Assembly: GCA_026119855.1 (NCBI GenBank)
Contig: JAOWBW010000016.1
Span: 1,550,001 to 1,614,000 of the forward strand
Direction: 5' to 3'
Length of the DNA stretch: 64,000 nt
Origin: Campanula takesimana
Lineage: Eukaryota > Streptophyta > Magnoliopsida > Asterales > Campanulaceae
The notes under the pieces were generated by a model, which ran no database searches, was not told the origin of the DNA, and saw nothing but the letters and a program-made list of their open reading frames with translations. The translations under genes were made by a program, and so were the position numbers. The stretch's first letter is position 1; the number at the start of each line of letters is the position of its first letter. Shown here one piece after another: positions 32,194-43,962 of the stretch.

Positions 32194-34197
32194 TCAACTG
32201 GTATCACACAGTCCGAGAGAAAATCTCTCGAAATCCAAAGCCTTGGTAAAGATATCAGCAAGTTGATCCGTTGTGCTTACATGTTCAAGAGTAATGATTT
32301 TTTGTTCAACGAGATCTCTAATAAAATGATGCATAATATCTATGTGCTTGGTTAGGAGATGTTGTACCAGATTCTTGGCAATATTCTGGGAGCTTAAGCT
32401 ATCACAAAATACAGTAAAGGTTTTACTTTTAAGATCATAATCCTTTATTATCTGGTTCATATTCAACAATTGAGTACAACAAGTAACATCTCCCATACAT
32501 TCAGCATTAGATGGCCTATGAACCAAGAACCTAATATCTTTGCTTTCAAATTTTACCACTTTCTCTTGCATGTCATTGATCCAATTATTACCATTTAAGG
32601 TTTCTGACACACTATCATGCTTAAACTTAGCAACATAACAACAAGAGCTTACCTGATGGTACGCGGATTTCATGCATACCAAACTGGCTAAATCCCGGTA
32701 ATTTATTCGTTTTCCTCTTGTTTTCATTCCTTCATCCACTCCCCCAATGACCTGGGAAGTGGGATGGTTTCCCTGTATGCTTGCAGCAGCATCGTTGCCT
32801 CTTCTTTCCTGATCTTCAGCGATTTCAGAATCCGAACCAGAACCAGCTACCGTCTGACCATCTGACATGTCAGTTGACTGTTCATCTTGACTGTCAGTTG
32901 TCCTCACAGTTGGTGCATCTGCAGATTCTGTCATGGATTTAGGTTCAGATTCATCATTAATCCTTTCATGCTCCCAAGTGCAACCTGAAACATCATCCTC
33001 AACACAATTGACAATAAGATCAGGAGCACTATCAAAAATTGAGTTAAAACATGAATGATTTTCAACCAACTTGTAACAATGATCAGAGGATCTTACACCT
33101 TTCAAAACACATCTGTTTGAATCATCGAAGACATCACATATCTTCTTATCAAACTTGACATGTAGATCATCATCACACAATTGGCTTATGCTAATTAGGT
33201 TTGCCTTTAACCCATCAACATGTAAGACATTATGCACGTTAGGCAAACCATCAACATTCAGAGTACCTTTGCCAATTACCTCACCTTGAGCACCTCCACC
33301 AAAATTGACTTTTCCACCTTTAAAGGCTTCATAGTCTATGAGATGCTCACGAGCACCAGTCATATGGCGAGAACAGCCACTGTCGAAGTACCATCCTTCT
33401 TCCACACTACTCTTGAAGGAGGTAAGAGCCACTTTGCATTGCTGAGTGTCTTTCTTTACCCATGCCTTTCTTACCTGCTGCTGTTGACTGGGCACTTGAC
33501 TGGGCAACTGACTGTTAGATTGTTCCCACAGTTGTCTTGTCAAGTGGCCGCTGTTCTTCTCCAAGCCAAGTTCCTGTTTCAACTTGTAGCAAAATGGACG
33601 TATATGTCCAGGGGCAAAGCAATGGTGACACACGTATCTCCTTCTTCTATATCTTTTGTTTTTGTGAGGAGACCCGTGATTAGCATTAAATCTCTCATTG
33701 TTTTTCGAAGTGCCCTCACCTTCCTTAACAAACACTGGATCTCCATAGCCTAAACCTGATTTTCCTTGGTTCCCCATGTTCAGAACCTCTTCCAATTTAG
33801 CCTTGCCATTGTTAAGTTTATTGAGTGTGTTAGTTTCTTTTTCAAGATTGCTTTTATACTTTTCACACTCATTGTCCTTTTTGGTAAGCATGACTTCTAA
33901 CCTAGCTATGGAGTCCTTTTGAGTATCACTTTCACTCGACAGCCTCTCATTCTCAGCCTTTAATTTCAGATTTTCAGAGGTGAGTTTTTCATTTACCTTC
34001 TTGAACTCCTTGAGTTGATCCATTCGTTTGGACCATTCTGCAAACAACTCAACGTATGTATTGTGGAGGTCCTCATACGTGGCACTATCCTCTTCTTCCT
34101 GTGAGGATTCTTCAGATTCACCTGCAGAAGTGGAGTTAAGACAAGTATTCACATTAGTACCATTTGAGCTGACAACTGTGATGACAGTTGACTGTTC
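32194..34197 (-). pseudogene. SIRE-like fused ORF: nucleocapsid, protease and RNase H, integrase/RT deleted
   Basis: One open minus-strand frame of about 667 codons runs from the insertion point to the stop at 32194. In order it has a coiled-coil rich part (NLKLKAENERLSSESDTQK), a zinc knuckle CHHCFAPGHIRPFC, protease WYFDSGCSRHMTG, the block VLHVDGLKANLISISQLC, then a hydrophilic linker where integrase and RT should be, then an RNase H-like tail (IIKDYDLKSKTFTVFCDSL and KHIDIMHHFIRDLVEQKII) ending FERFSLGLCDTS. The acidic residue of the usual TAEAEY motif is kept only as SNAEC. The frame was continuous with gag at 42763-43287 before the copia insertion. The same deletion occurs in the element at 47890, so this is a family trait. 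Confidence 0.8.
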
Positions 34198-35708
34198 TGT
34201 TGGGTTTCCTAGTAACATGCGCAGCGGAATTTAGCAATTAAAATTTTAAGAAACCCAAAGCCATGGATCCGTTCATATGATTAAATCAAATACAACAAGA
34301 TGAATAGAGGAATAACTAACCCTTGATGGCTATGAATTTTCTCTTGATCTTTGGTGGAGAAACCTTGAAGCTTTATCGCGAACAAATCACGAACTTTGCA
34401 AGATGATAAAATTCACCCTCTAGCGGTATCCACACTTCGAACGAATATCAAAGGAGCTTCTTTGATCTTGGTTGCTAGACCAATATTATGAAACACACTT
34501 TCACAATATAATAAAGAACTATATTGAATTTATTTGTGAATTATTTTGTTCCTCAATCAAGGATATCTTAGAACAAAATATATCTCTCTCAAACTCTTTG
34601 AGACTCACAAAATCACTTGTCGATATGGTCTGGCCGATTGGGGTTTTTATACACAATTAAGACCTATTCCAAATAGGAATCTTGTGCCAAAAACCTTCCC
34701 AAATCGAATTAGGAATTTTCCTGTCGGCAGCACCAGGCGCCCGCCTGTAAAGGGCCAGGCGCCCGCCTGAATGACCAGAAGGTCCCTGTCTTTCTGGAAT
34801 TACTTCAGGCGCCCGCCTGGTCTGAACCAAGCGCCCGCTCGGTAGACCAAACAGCCCAGAATGTTTCCAAAATTCCTCCAAGGTCCTTTGACTCTAAATT
34901 CCAATATAGTCCTCTTATTAAAGATTCGTTCTATTGTGTGTGACCCTCTAGGATTATACTAAGTTGGCAATGGGCTCAAACATGATCCCATAAGATATGA
35001 TTAGGTTCTAGCAAACCGTCATACCTACCCAAATAGTATAACTAGATACAAGTTCGCATTCCTTTAGAATATGTCACAATCCCTTTGTCCACGATGTCAT
35101 TGAACACAAGTCATGGTCAAACAGTCAACTTGTTTTTTGTTCAATACTTTCTCGATTCCGAATATGTTGATAATCCAAATGACATTGATCCAATCAATTC
35201 ATTTGAGTCCGGCCGAACATTTCATCAACATCATTCCTACGAGAGGCCCAAGCTTGACATCTCTCCGTGGAGGGACAAATCCATTTAGCTTATTATTCTT
35301 CCCAACGGGAATCCGATTATGCCAATCATACCCTTTATAACTACCGTGTTAAGGTAGCGTTTGAATATGTCAAACACAATGTTCATCAAGTGGAAGACTA
35401 TAATAACTTCATGTCTAAGGATTCAAATGACATAACTAATATGAGATATATGTTCGACATAGACCATGACATAAATCTCATACAGCGGGTCATGTCCAGT
35501 ACCTTGTTCCAAACAAGTACCCATAAATCTAACATGATCATCTCATGATCATTTAGCCTTTATACTAGTGCTTAATAAGTACTAGGGACGGGGATTATTA
35601 TAAGTAAGCATGAACAACAATAATAATCAAAACATCTCTTTATTGATATGAAATAAATGATAACAATTACAACGTTTATTAAACGTGCCTAGGGCACCAC
35701 TACCAACA
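34198..35708 (-). repeat. 3' LTR of the young copia element
   Basis: 1,511 bp with TG..CA ends. It contains four gcgcccgc words in the form aggcgcccgcctg or aagcgcccgctcg between about 34733 and 34845. Confidence 0.9.
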
Positions 35709-35720
35709 ATCTCCCACTTG
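35709..35720 (-). promoter_or_regulatory. Polypurine tract of the young copia element
   Basis: On the minus strand caagtgggagat lies directly before the 3' LTR, the expected place for plus-strand DNA priming. Confidence 0.75.
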
Positions 35721-35722
35721 CC

Positions 35723-38700
35723 CTAGGCCCAATCTCCCATGTATCTAATACCCATGGACCTAACATGACCATCATGTTTAGCTTGTGGAAGTCCCTTTGT
35801 TAGCGGGTCCGCAACATTGTCATCAGTAGGTACTCTGCATATATTTACGTCTCCCCTATCAACGATCTCTCGAATGATATGAAAACGCCTAAGTATGTGT
35901 TTGGATTTCTGATGTGCTCTTGGTTCCTTTGCTTGAGCAATAGCACCATTATTATCACAATAAAGGTCTATTGGATTAGCAATACTAGGAACCACTTCAA
36001 GTTCAGTTATGAACTTCTTAATCCAAACAGCTTCCTTTGCAGCATCCGATGCAGCAATATACTCAGCTTCTGTTGTAGAATCAGCGGTTGTACTTTGCTT
36101 GGAACTCTTCCAGCTTACAGCTCCACCATTTAACATAAACACAAAACCCGATTGCGATCGGCTATCATCTTTGTCAGTTTGGAAGCTTGCATCCGTGTAG
36201 GCATTTACAACGAGATCATCTTCCATTCCTCCATAGATCAAAAACGAGTCTTTAGTTCTTCTCAAGTACTTTAGAATCGCTTTTACAGCTATCCAGTGAT
36301 TTTCGCCAGGGTCGGATTGGTATCTACTTGTCATGCTCAAAGCATAAGATACATCCGGCCTAGTACAAATCATGGCATACATGATGGACCCAATTGCCGA
36401 AGCATATGGAACATCATTCATTTTCTCACGCTCATCATTTGTCTTAGGACATTGAGTCTTGCTTAGAGAAACTCCATGTAACACTGGCAAGGTGCCTCTC
36501 TTAGAATTTTCCATACGGAATCTTCTAATGACCTTGTCAATGTATGTACTTTGGCTTAAACCAAGTAGCCTTCTTGATCTATCTCTATAGATCTTAATGC
36601 CAAGTATATATGCGGCTTCACCCATATCTTTCATTGCGAAGCACTTTCCTAACCAAGTCTTCACAGACTGAAGTGTAGGAATGTCGTTTCCAATGAGCAA
36701 TATGTCATCCACATATAAAATAAGGAATAGCACTATGCTCCCACTAATCTTCTTGTATACACAAGGCTCATCTTCGTTCTTGATGAAACCAAACTCTTTG
36801 ACCGATTCATCAAAACGGAGATTCCAACTCCTTGAAGCTTGCTTCAATCCATAGATGGATCTTTGCAATTTGCATACCTTAGAATCTTGTTCAAAACCTT
36901 CTGGTTGTGTCATATACACATCCTCTTGGAGTTTTCCATTCAGGAAAGCGGTTTTGACGTCCATCTGCCATATTTCATAGTCATGATATGCGGCAATGGC
37001 AAGCAAAATTCTTATAGACTTGATCATTGCTACGGGTGAAAAGGTCTCATCATAGTTAATACCATGAACTTGCCTATAACCTTTCGCTACAAGCCTAGCT
37101 TTGTAAGTATGCACCTTCCCATCCATGTCAGTCTTCTTCTTGAAGACCCATTTGCATCCTATGGTTTTTACACCTTCGGGTGCATCAATCAAATTCCAAA
37201 CTTGATTGTCTTGCATGGATTGCAATTCGGATTCCATGGCTCCAAGCCACTTGTCCGAATCAGGAGAAGACATCGCCTCTTGGTAGGTTGACGGTTCATC
37301 ATTCTCAATGATTTCTACCTCATTACTATCCGTTACGAGAAATCCATATCTCTCGGGCTCGGATCGTGACCTACTAGATCTGCGAGATGCTTGTGTATTT
37401 TGAACAGGTTCCACAACTCCTTGTGGTTCTTGTTCTTGTTCCACTATTGGTTCAATGTTATTTTCTGGGTCTCGAATTTCTTCAAGATTTATTTTACTCC
37501 CACTGATTTCTTTGGAGAGAAACTCTTTCTCTAGAAAGACACCAGTTCGGGCAACAAACACTTTGTTGTCCTCTCGGTTGTAAAAGTAATATCCTTTAGT
37601 TTCCTTAGGATATCCCACGAAAATACATTTATCAGATTTGTGTGCTAGTTTGTCAGAGATGAGTCTCTTGACATAAACTTCGCAACCCCAAATCCTCATG
37701 AAAGATAAACTAGGTTTCTTTCCACTCCACATCTCATATGGAGTCTTTGGAACCGATTTAGTTGGAACTTGATTTAGTGTGAAAGCAGCGGTTTCTAGAG
37801 CGTAACCCCAAAAGGATATTGGAAGATCAACTTGACTCATCATTGATCGAACCATGTCTAACAAAGTCCGATTCCTCCTCTCGGACACACCATTCCATTG
37901 TGGTGTTCCAGGTGGAGTCAATTGTGAAACTATTCCACAATTCTTTAGATGATCATCAAATTCTTGACTTAAGTATTCTCCACCTCGATCTGATCGAAGT
38001 GCCTTTATACTTTTGCCAAGTTGTTTTTCTACTTCATTTTGAAATATTCTAAATATCTCAAATGCTTCACTTTTATGTTTCATTAGGTAAACATACCCAA
38101 ATCTACTATAATCATCAGTGAAGGTTATGAAGTATTGAAATCCTCCCCTAGCATTGCTACTTAATGGTCCGCATACATCGGAATGTATCAACCCCAATAA
38201 GTCGCTTGCCCTTTCACCCAACTTGGTAAAAGGTGTCTTAGTCATTTTTCCAAGAAGACACGACTCACAAGTATCATATGACTCTAAGTCACATGAACCC
38301 AAAAGTCCGTCCCCATGGAGTTTTGAGATACGCTTCTCATTAATATGACCAAGACGGCAATGCCACAAATAAGTATGATTTACATCATTAGGTTTAGATT
38401 TCTTATTTACATGATAGACATTATTTTCATTCTTGACATCCAAGATATAAAGGCCATTAAATGAATTAGCAATACTATAAAGCACATCATTTAAATAAAT
38501 AGAAAATTTCTTATTCTCAATAAGAAACTTAAAACCTTCATTATCCAAACAAGAAATTGAAATAATATTTCTGCTTAAATCCGGAACATAATAACAATTG
38601 TTCAAAACAAGAATTAATCCGGAAGGTAAAGTGACTTCATAAGTCCCTACGGCTAATGCAGCAACTCTTGCTCCATTTCCCACGCGTAGATCTACTTCAC

Positions 38701-39679
38701 CTTCTTTAAGCAGTCTCCTATTCTTTAGTCCCTGCACATTTAGACAAATGTGAGAACCACATCCGGTATCCAATACCCAAGAATCAGTGGTAGAAAGGAG
38801 AATATCTATCATATAGATACCTGAAGTCGACGCAGCCTTGCTGCTCTTCTTCTTCTTTTGCTCTTCCAAGAAAGCCTTGCAATTACGTTTCCAATGACCA
38901 ATTTCTTGACAATGGAAACAGATTGCATCCTTTTGTGAATCAGGTTTTGCCTCAGAAGCCTTGGCAACCTTTGCCTTGCTTATCTTAGGTTTGACAACTT
39001 TTGCCTTACCCTTTCCTTTGGCACTAGCCTTCTTCCCATCATGAACCAAGAGCACGGGAGAACCTTTCTCCACAATTTTCATCTCTGCAGTTTTGAGCAT
39101 CCCATGCAACTCAGAGAGATTCTTATCCATTCCATGCATGTTATAATTCATCACAAACTGATTATAACTTTTAGGCAATGAATTAAGAATGAGATCCGTG
39201 GCTAGCTCCAATGGGATTGGATAGCCAAGTTTCTCAAGGTGCTCTACATAACCTTTCATTTTAAGAAAGTGAGGACTCACTTGTTGCCCTTCATTCATTT
39301 TACTAGTAGTGAATGCAACAATGGTCTTGTACCTCTCTTGCCTAGCTTGCTCTTGAAACATGGTTCTCAACTCCACGCCTATCTCATAGGCTTCCAAATG
39401 TTCCAAACTTTGTTGGAGTTTTGAACACATAGCAGCAAGCATGAGACAACTTACATCTCTAGAATCATTACGATGTTTCTTGTAATTGTCTCTTTCTACC
39501 CTAGGGGCAGTAGGCGGTGGTTCAGCAGGGAGAGGCCCATCGAGAATGTACAACTTATCTTCTTGCCTAAGAACAATTCTTATACTTCGGATCCAATCCA
39601 TAAAGTTTGTACCATTCTCTTCGAGCTTATCCTTCTCAAGGATCGATCGCAACGACATTGATTGAGTGTTATTAGTCAT
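35723..39679 (-). CDS. Ty1/copia Gag-Pol polyprotein, 1,318 residues, uninterrupted
   Basis: The ATG is at 39677-39679 and the stop lies just before the polypurine tract. Gag covers about residues 1-250 (SLRSILEKDKLEENGTNFMDW). A CX2CX4HX4C knuckle spans 254-267 (CFHCQEIGHWKRNC). Protease shows D304-T-G (WVLDTGCGSH). The pre-integrase zinc region has H440, H445, C471 and C474. Integrase has D501, D564 and E600, the DD35E spacing. RT has WQMDVKTAFLNG at about 904 and YVDD at 989-992. RNase H shows STTEAEYIAAS near 1190 and the KSKHILRRFHIIRE block. All known catalytic residues I looked for are present, so the product should be processed into active protease, integrase, RT and RNase H inside virus-like particles. 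No stop or frameshift was found, so the element may still be mobile. Confidence 0.93.
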   Translation of the reverse strand: MTNNTQSMSLRSILEKDKLEENGTNFMDWIRSIRIVLRQEDKLYILDGPLPAEPPPTAPRVERDNYKKHRNDSRDVSCLMLAAMCSKLQQSLEHLEAYEIGVELRTMFQEQARQERYKTIVAFTTSKMNEGQQVSPHFLKMKGYVEHLEKLGYPIPLELATDLILNSLPKSYNQFVMNYNMHGMDKNLSELHGMLKTAEMKIVEKGSPVLLVHDGKKASAKGKGKAKVVKPKISKAKVAKASEAKPDSQKDAICFHCQEIGHWKRNCKAFLEEQKKKKSSKAASTSGIYMIDILLSTTDSWVLDTGCGSHICLNVQGLKNRRLLKEGEVDLRVGNGARVAALAVGTYEVTLPSGLILVLNNCYYVPDLSRNIISISCLDNEGFKFLIENKKFSIYLNDVLYSIANSFNGLYILDVKNENNVYHVNKKSKPNDVNHTYLWHCRLGHINEKRISKLHGDGLLGSCDLESYDTCESCLLGKMTKTPFTKLGERASDLLGLIHSDVCGPLSSNARGGFQYFITFTDDYSRFGYVYLMKHKSEAFEIFRIFQNEVEKQLGKSIKALRSDRGGEYLSQEFDDHLKNCGIVSQLTPPGTPQWNGVSERRNRTLLDMVRSMMSQVDLPISFWGYALETAAFTLNQVPTKSVPKTPYEMWSGKKPSLSFMRIWGCEVYVKRLISDKLAHKSDKCIFVGYPKETKGYYFYNREDNKVFVARTGVFLEKEFLSKEISGSKINLEEIRDPENNIEPIVEQEQEPQGVVEPVQNTQASRRSSRSRSEPERYGFLVTDSNEVEIIENDEPSTYQEAMSSPDSDKWLGAMESELQSMQDNQVWNLIDAPEGVKTIGCKWVFKKKTDMDGKVHTYKARLVAKGYRQVHGINYDETFSPVAMIKSIRILLAIAAYHDYEIWQMDVKTAFLNGKLQEDVYMTQPEGFEQDSKVCKLQRSIYGLKQASRSWNLRFDESVKEFGFIKNEDEPCVYKKISGSIVLFLILYVDDILLIGNDIPTLQSVKTWLGKCFAMKDMGEAAYILGIKIYRDRSRRLLGLSQSTYIDKVIRRFRMENSKRGTLPVLHGVSLSKTQCPKTNDEREKMNDVPYASAIGSIMYAMICTRPDVSYALSMTSRYQSDPGENHWIAVKAILKYLRRTKDSFLIYGGMEDDLVVNAYTDASFQTDKDDSRSQSGFVFMLNGGAVSWKSSKQSTTADSTTEAEYIAASDAAKEAVWIKKFITELEVVPSIANPIDLYCDNNGAIAQAKEPRAHQKSKHILRRFHIIREIVDRGDVNICRVPTDDNVADPLTKGLPQAKHDGHVRSMGIRYMGDWA

Positions 39680-41230
39680 AATCTACAAATATGCAAAATT
39701 TCCAAAATTTAATAAGTACCGATTTTCATTAAAGAGATAAATAATGTATTTTTTTAAACAAAATACTCCCACTAAATTATATAACCTTCTTATACATCCA
39801 ATGTATAATATAATTTAATTGGGTTAAGATCCAACTTTAATTTAATTTCAAGTCCGCTAAGGCGGATTACACAAAATCAAATTAATTAGGTAGACAACTC
39901 TTGTCAATCATATCTCATATGACTCTTAATTCCTTTTATGAGATTCTTTTAGAAATCCAATTTCAAAAGCATGTTAAACCTCATCTTTGCCTAGGCCCAA
40001 AACTGTTTTGACGCCCAATTAAGTCTAACCATTTTAAACGCATAGTTAATGTGTCCCGCTAGGGCGTGCCCACATTATCTATCTTGCTCAAACATAAATA
40101 AATTTAATGCACCTCGCTAGGGCGAATCTACATTAAAATCACTCATGTACTAACAAGTGTTTTAATCATGGCATGGCAATAAAAGACTTAAAACTTTCTT
40201 TGAAGGTTCATCACATATAGCATATAACACATTTATGAGCACATAATATAAACATGTTACACATCAAGTTTAGCCACTAAATTAATCCCATTAATTTAAG
40301 CATAATATTTATGTGTCATTAGTTTCTCTATAATTATGAGGATGAGACTATTTCAACTTTGGTTATTATCTCCAAATCAAGACAACAAGAAGTGCGGTCG
40401 AACTAAGCCATTTGGCAACCACAATCCCGCACTAATTCAAGAAACCAAGAAAGTAGTCCATGTGGCCGAAACTAAGCAATAGATGGTCTCGATGAACGTA
40501 GGCCAATTGCATTCACAATTCCACATGGATCTCCAATCATTGAATCAAGAACTTTGTTTCTCAATTTTAGCAATTATGAACTCTTCATAATTCTAACTTC
40601 GTTTTGTCTTTGAAACTTTGATTGCGATCAATTTTGGGAAACACAATCTCGATGAACGCAGATTAGCCATCCAAAACTTGAACCAATCTAGGAATCACAA
40701 GACTAAAACAAATAGGAAAATCAAACCCCAAAATCCACACACAAACCAACTACCCAAAACCCATTCCAGATCAGCAAGTCTGAAGTGGTCTTGTTACTGG
40801 TTTTGTCGGATTTATCGAAAAATTCCAGAATCAGATTTTGAACAAAATCAGAACATTCTGGCCTAGCAAGCGCGCGCCTGGTCCAGCACAGGCGGGCGCC
40901 TGAAGCGAGCGCGCGCCTGGTCCAGCGCGGGCGGGCGCCTGAATGGTCAGAATGGTATGGAATTTTCAAGTTCGAAAATTTTGTCTCAAAATTATTTTTC
41001 CCCGATTATTAAAACTTTGATCCAATCAAAAATCAATAATCGAAATAATTCAGAATCCACCATAATTTTTTATTGCGATTGAATCGTGCGATTAAGGTTC
41101 GAAAAACAATAAACCACATAAAATCACAAAACACATAAACATCATATAATCCAATATTTATATCATGCTTGGCACATAAACAATTTATATACACAACATG
41201 ATCCAAGTATTGAATTAATCAACATGAACG
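39680..41230 (-). other. 5' leader of the young copia element
   Basis: About 1.55 kb between primer-binding site and Gag ATG without a conserved frame. A GC-rich cluster at 40861-40942 has repeated aagcgcgcgcctgg and gcgggcgcctga words with strong dyad symmetry, a possible structured RNA element (packaging or dimerisation) or a promoter-like repeat. Confidence 0.6.
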
Positions 41231-41244
41231 GGGCTCTGATACCA
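41231..41244 (-). promoter_or_regulatory. Primer-binding site of the young copia element
   Basis: On the minus strand tggtatcagagccc follows the 5' LTR after one base, complementary to the initiator tRNA-Met 3' end. Confidence 0.87.
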
Positions 41245-41245
41245 C

Positions 41246-42757
41246 TGTTGGGTTTCCTAGTAACATGCGCAGCGGAATTTAGCAATTAAAATTTTAAGAA
41301 ACCCAAAGCCATGGATCCGTTCATATGATTAAATCAAATACAACAAGATGAATAGAGGAATAACTAACCCTTGATGGCTATGAATTTTCTCTTGATCTTT
41401 GGTGGAGAAACCTTGAAGCTTTATCGCGAACAAATCACGAACTTTGCAAGATGATAAAATTCACCCTCTAGCGGTATCCACACTTCGAACGAATATCAAA
41501 GGAGCTTCTTTGATCTTGGTTGCTAGACCAATATTATGAAACACACTTTCACAATATAATAAAGAACTATATTGAATTTATTTGTGAATTATTTTGTTCC
41601 TCAATCAAGGATATCTTAGAACAAAATAATATCTCTCTCAAACTCTTTGAGACTCACAAAATCACTTGTCGATATGGTCTGGCCGAATTGGGGTTTTTAT
41701 ACACAATTAAGACCTATTCCAAATAGGAATCTTGTGCCAAAAACCTTCCCAAATCGAATTAGGAATTTTCCTGTCGGCAGCACCAGGCGCCCGCCTGTAA
41801 AGGGCCAGGCGCCCGCCTGAATGACCAGAAGGTCCCTGTCTTTCTGGAATTACTTCAGGCGCCCGCCTGGTCTGAACCAAGCGCCCGCTCGGTAGACCAA
41901 ACAGCCCAGAATGTTTCCAAAATTCCTCCAAGGTCCTTTGACTCTAAATTCCAATATAGTCCTCTTATTAAAGATTCGTTCTATTGTGTGTGACCCTCTA
42001 AGATTATACTAAGTTGGCAATGGGCTCAAACATGATCCCATAAGATATGATTAGGTTCTAGCAAACCGTCATACCTACCCAAATAGTATAACTAGATACA
42101 AGTTCGCATTCCTTTAGAATATGTCACAATCCCTTTGTCCACGATGTCATTGAACACAAGTCATGGTCAAACAGTCAACTTGTTTTTGTTCAATACTTTC
42201 TCGATTCCGAATATGTTGATAATCCAAATGACATTGATCCAATCAATTCATTTGAGTCCGGCCGAACATTTCATCAACATCATTCCTACGAGAGGCCCAA
42301 GCTTGACATCTCTCCGTGGAGGGACAAATCCATTTAGCTTATTATTCTTCCCAACGGGAATCCGATTATGCCAATCATACCCTTTATAACTACCGTGTTA
42401 AGGTAGCGTTTGAATATGTCAAACACAATGTTCATCAAGTGGAAGACTATAATAACTTCATGTCTAAGGATTCAAATGACATAACTAATATGAGATATAT
42501 GTTCGACATAGACCATGACATAAATCTCATACAGCGGGTCATGTCCAGTACCTTGTTCCAAACAAGTACCCATAAATCTAACATGATCATCTCATGATCA
42601 TTTAGCCTTTATACTAGTGCTTAATAAGTACTAGGGACGGGGATTATTATAAGTAAGCATGAACAACAATAATAATCAAAACATCTCTTTATTGATATGA
42701 AATAAATGATAACAATTACAACGTTTATTAAACGTGCCTAGGGCACCACTACCAACA
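41246..42757 (-). repeat. 5' LTR of the young copia element
   Basis: 1,512 bp, nearly identical to 34198-35708, with the same gcgcccgc words (about 41782-41893). It is followed by the target duplication tgttc. Confidence 0.9.
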
Positions 42758-42762
42758 TGTTC

Positions 42763-43907
42763 ATCTTCACTGTCAGATTCACAGTCAGATTCACTGTCAG
42801 TAAGGGAGGATTGTGATGATCGTAAAAATGACAGGTTTGCTGTCTGATCGTCATCATCTGAATCACTTAAGGTTGCAGAAAAACTCATCCCTCTCTTTTT
42901 GAGTGTGTTAGCACACTCATTGGCATAGTGTCCGAATCCTAAACACGCTCTACATTGAACGGACTCAATAGATCTTTTGTTTTCAGAAGAAAATTTGTTC
43001 TTACTTGTTTCTTTCTTAAATGATTCAATCTTAGGGGAAGAAGCAATATCCTTATTGGAAAACCTTTGTTGACGTTTTTTGTTCAACATTTTGTTGAATT
43101 TTTGAGTGAACAATTCACATTCATCTTCCTCTAAGTTTGAGTCATCAATATTCTTTGATAATTCAACAAAATCTTTGGACACAGTAAGAGCACTAGCAAG
43201 AGCAATTGAATTTACTTTGCTAGTTTGTTGCACTTCAAGGTTCAATTCAAACGTAGTTAGAATACTTAGAACCTTTTCAAGACTCACGGTCCGAGTATCA
43301 CAAGTTTCTTCAATGACAGAGATTTTGATGTTAAATTTTTTTGGGAGAGTTCTTAAAACTTACTAACCAACCTTGCATTGGAGATGGATTCTCCTAATGC
43401 AAATGATTCATTTGAAATATCCATTAATCTAGCAGAATATTCTTGAACAGTTTCAATATCTCCCATTCTTAAATTTTCAAACTCTGTCATCAATCTCCTT
43501 AATTTTGTTTGTTTGACACTATCAGACCCTTCACAATGAAGTTGTAAAATATCCAAGCATTTTTTTGCCACTGTATGGTTTGAGAACAACCGATACAAAT
43601 TAAAATCAACGTGATCAGAAATGGCGGCCATTGCCTTTGCATTGAAATTTGCAAGGGCAATTTCCTCCGCATTCCAATCTTGCTCGGGTTTTAGAATAAA
43701 AATTTTTTCTTTCTTTTCTTCGTCAGACACAGAAGCTTTAGCTTTTGGATCAGCCACTTCCATGGTAGGGGATTTATATCCCACTAGAATGCTGACCCAA
43801 GCACGATGATCTATGTTTTGATGTACATAGTCATCTTTGCCTTCCAAATGGTATAGTTTGAACCATCTAGAGTAGGCGGCTTATTACGAGTATGAGTACA
43901 GTCCATA
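42763..43907 (-). pseudogene. SIRE-like gag, N-terminal part, two single-base deletions
   Basis: The ATG at 43905-43907 starts MDCTHTRNKPPTLDGSNY, the copia gag type that begins with a ligand-like W-rich domain (VDFNLYRLFSNHTVAKKCLD). Relative to the plus-strand copy at 48633 it lacks one A in an A-run near 43815 and one A near 43355, so the frame shifts twice. The third segment (43287-42763) reads MSLEKVLSILTTFELNLEVQ, with zinc-knuckle-like CRACLGFGHYANEC, and joins the frame at 34197 across the copia insertion. Confidence 0.75.
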
Positions 43908-43947
43908 ATGACCACTTTCAAAGATCGATCTCAGTGTATCGAGACCA

Positions 43948-43960
43948 GGCTCTGGTGCCA
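43948..43960 (-). promoter_or_regulatory. Primer-binding site of the SIRE-like element, altered
   Basis: On the minus strand tggcaccagagcc follows the 5' LTR. Two bases differ from the tggtatcagagcc of the sister element at 48579. Confidence 0.75.
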
Positions 43961-43962
43961 AT

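Larger units (their letters stand above)
34198..42757 (-). mobile_element. Young, complete Ty1/copia retrotransposon (8,560 bp)
   Basis: The LTRs at 34198-35708 (1,511 bp) and 41246-42757 (1,512 bp) begin tgttgggtttcctag and end cactaccaaca. The flanks both carry tgttc (34193-34197, 42758-42762). By eye the LTRs differ by about one substitution (near 34951 versus 42001) and three single-base indels. A primer-binding site, a polypurine tract and an uninterrupted polyprotein are all present. It is inserted in the gag region of the SIRE-like element in the same orientation, and is therefore younger than that element. Confidence 0.92.
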
